This document shows, piece by piece, positions 23,859-24,678 of a DNA stretch of 24,678 bases (positions are counted from its first letter, which is position 1; each line of letters starts with the position of its first letter). Under the pieces are notes generated by a model. That model saw only the letters and a list, made by a program, of their open reading frames with translations. It was not told where the DNA came from and did not search any database. The stretch lies in contig CAZSLL010000019.1 in the NCBI GenBank assembly GCA_964607835.1, forward strand, positions 1 through 24,678. Direction: 5' to 3'. Source of the stretch: DAOVFN01 sp964607835. GTDB taxonomy: Archaea; Aenigmatarchaeota; Aenigmatarchaeia; QMZP01. A program made the position numbers and the translations under genes.

Positions 23859-24293
23859 ATGAGTGAGCGCATCAAGATTAATAAGCAGAAGAATGAAGCT
23901 CTTGTTGAGGTGGACACGAAGGTGTTTGCCCCTGAGGTCATATACTCCGCATCCTATGTGTTTCTGGATAAAGCATATTTTCTCTTTGACGGCGACTTTA
24001 ATAGCGGGATAAGGATTACCATAAAGCCCAAGGTAAAGGGCACTGACCTGGAGAAACTCTGCATGGAGTTCAGCAATGAGCTAATCAACTACTCTGTGTA
24101 CGTCATTCAAGCAGCAAAAAAACAGGCAATAAGAGAGGCCATAATCCGGCGTGCTCTCGCCACTAATAACGCTGAATGCGCAGAAGATGAATCAGACCAA
24201 GATGAAGAAGAAAATGAATGGGTTGATGATCCAGAGGGCATTGCAAAACCATGGACACCTGAGTCTGCCATGGGAGTTGAAAAACCAGAATAA
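23859..24293 (+). CDS. hxsD: His-Xaa-Ser system protein HxsD
   Basis: The 144-residue protein matches the HxsD core. VEVDTKVFAPEVIYSASYVF lies at 17-36, followed by a FSNELINY segment (71-78) and IREAIIRRAL (91-100), corresponding to the family's conserved NELLNYxLRE and I-R-x-x-I region. HxsD accompanies HxsB and HxsC and is thought to be a small accessory or scaffold protein. Residues 105-121 form a very acidic linker, followed by VDDPEGIAKPW (122-132) and a short tail, which may be an added docking peptide. It is the third gene of the hxs operon, 21 bases after the peptidase. A T-rich stretch about 24 bases before the ATG might be a weak internal promoter. Confidence 0.88.
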   Translation: MSERIKINKQKNEALVEVDTKVFAPEVIYSASYVFLDKAYFLFDGDFNSGIRITIKPKVKGTDLEKLCMEFSNELINYSVYVIQAAKKQAIREAIIRRALATNNAECAEDESDQDEEENEWVDDPEGIAKPWTPESAMGVEKPE

Positions 24294-24297
24294 AGAT

Positions 24298-24314
24298 ACA
24301 TATTAATAATAATT
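24298..24314 (+). promoter_or_regulatory. TATA-like promoter for hxsA
   Basis: ACATATTAATAATAATT is centred about 27 bases before the ATG at 24333, in the 39-base gap after hxsD. A private leaderless transcript would let the substrate be made in excess of its maturation enzymes. Confidence 0.5.
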
Positions 24315-24332
24315 CATCTATTAAGAGTATTT

Positions 24333-24678
24333 ATGGCGAAAGAAGTCCTACCAAAAATTAAGAATACATTCTCTGACTTCCTGCTCGATAGGAGGGGGAG
24401 AGTGACTAAACATAAAGCAATTAGCCTTGGTTCCTTCCTCGGGTCTGTCTCGATACTGTCACTCCTTCCGGATGTTGCTGCCGCCCACACAAACAGTTTT
24501 GACATATCTTGGGATGCGGGGACAGTTACTGCCCAGCACGGTCATCACGCCTCCCACGGTTCCCACTCCTCCCACGCCTCCCACTCCTCCCACGCCTCCC
24601 ACTCCTCCCACTCCTCCCACGGTTCCCACGCCTCCCACTCCTCCCACTCCTCCCACGGTTCCCACGCCTCCCACTCCT
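24333..24678 (+). CDS. hxsA: His-Xaa-Ser repeat protein HxsA, N-terminal part (runs off the window)
   Basis: 115 residues are visible from ATG 24333. Residues 1-28 are basic (FLLDRRGRVTKHK at the end). Residues 29-51 are a hydrophobic leader (LGSFLGSVSILSLLPDVAAA) with an AxA-like end before His52. Residues 52-71 form a short linker ending in Q-H-G-H. From residue 72 the chain consists only of His-X-Ser tripeptides, with X limited to Ser, Ala or Gly, for 14 full units up to the window edge. This is the defining feature of the Hxs substrate, which is predicted to be modified by HxsB and HxsC and exported. Both a Sec-type signal and a prepilin-like leader handled by the neighbouring A24-type protease are possible. 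The C-terminus and the presumed hxsC lie beyond 24678. Confidence 0.9.
   Translation, partial: MAKEVLPKIKNTFSDFLLDRRGRVTKHKAISLGSFLGSVSILSLLPDVAAAHTNSFDISWDAGTVTAQHGHHASHGSHSSHASHSSHASHSSHSSHGSHASHSSHSSHGSHASHS
24546..24678 (+). repeat. 9-bp minisatellite encoding His-X-Ser, with a 36-bp higher-order period
   Basis: Every unit is CAC + (TCC, GCC or GGT) + TCC with no synonymous variation, through 14 full copies and into a 15th cut by the window edge. The order Ser, Ser, Gly, Ala repeats exactly as a 36-base block at 24600-24635 and 24636-24671, and a third copy begins at 24672. Such uniformity indicates recent expansion by slippage or unequal exchange. Confidence 0.9.

Noticed and set aside
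24459..24674. Gly/Val-rich minus-strand open frame (GGVGGVGGVG)
   Set aside because: It is the antisense reading of the His-X-Ser repeat; hxsA has the leader, promoter and hxs neighbours.
24546..24678. Possible CRISPR or intergenic satellite because of short direct repeats
   Set aside because: The repeat is 9 bases with no spacers and stays in frame with a coding sequence; it is a protein-coding minisatellite.

Overview
The window reads as a compact archaeal chromosome segment. Most transcription units start with an AT-rich, TATA-like element about 24-30 bases before the start codon and have almost no leader. Genes are tightly packed, with overlaps of 1-23 bases inside operons and convergent ends that touch or overlap. 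The gene content also fits archaea: an ADP-forming acyl-CoA synthetase alpha subunit, a dolichol-phosphate-mannose-synthase-type enzyme and an archaeal-type winged-helix protein. A small-genome or DPANN-like lineage is possible, but nothing here fixes the phylum. No tRNA, rRNA, CRISPR array or insertion sequence was seen.

Layout. 1-61: tail of an upstream gene. 151-2621: two divergent radical SAM genes (a HemN/HemW-like protein and a MoaA-like protein). 2622-4112: a winged-helix protein and a class I aminotransferase. 4186-5448: a MiaB/MtaB-type tRNA methylthiotransferase. 5347-7956 (minus): a glycosylation operon of a DPM1-like transferase, a radical SAM protein and a GT2 transferase. 8016-8870: a sugar-nucleotide epimerase-like SDR. 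8856-12545 (minus): a metabolic operon of ADP-forming acyl-CoA synthetase alpha subunit, aldehyde dehydrogenase and NAD(P)H-hydrate dehydratase. 12595-13551: another MoaA-like radical SAM protein, paralogous to the one at 1656-2621. 13603-16111: a three-gene ABC importer of the nitrate/sulfonate/taurine type. 16116-21245 (minus): a large cysteine-rich surface protein, a DegT-type aminotransferase and a PaaK/CapK-like adenylating enzyme.

The most notable system lies at 21335-24678 and runs off the right edge. It is an archaeal His-Xaa-Ser (Hxs) peptide-maturation locus: HxsB (radical SAM/SPASM maturase), a membrane aspartyl protease of the prepilin-peptidase type, HxsD, and the start of HxsA. 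HxsA has a hydrophobic leader followed by uninterrupted His-X-Ser tripeptides up to the last base. The second maturase, HxsC, is not in the window and is expected downstream. The embedded prepilin-peptidase-like gene suggests a processing or export step linked to the modified His-X-Ser product. The neighbouring surface-protein and glycan genes are consistent with a cell-surface role, but that is inference.

Six radical SAM proteins occur in under 25 kb. Several enzymes depart from their families at key positions: a cluster-ligand cysteine replaced by tyrosine in the HemW-like protein, YxxxR instead of YxxxK in the SDR, and no room for a TRAM domain in the methylthiotransferase.
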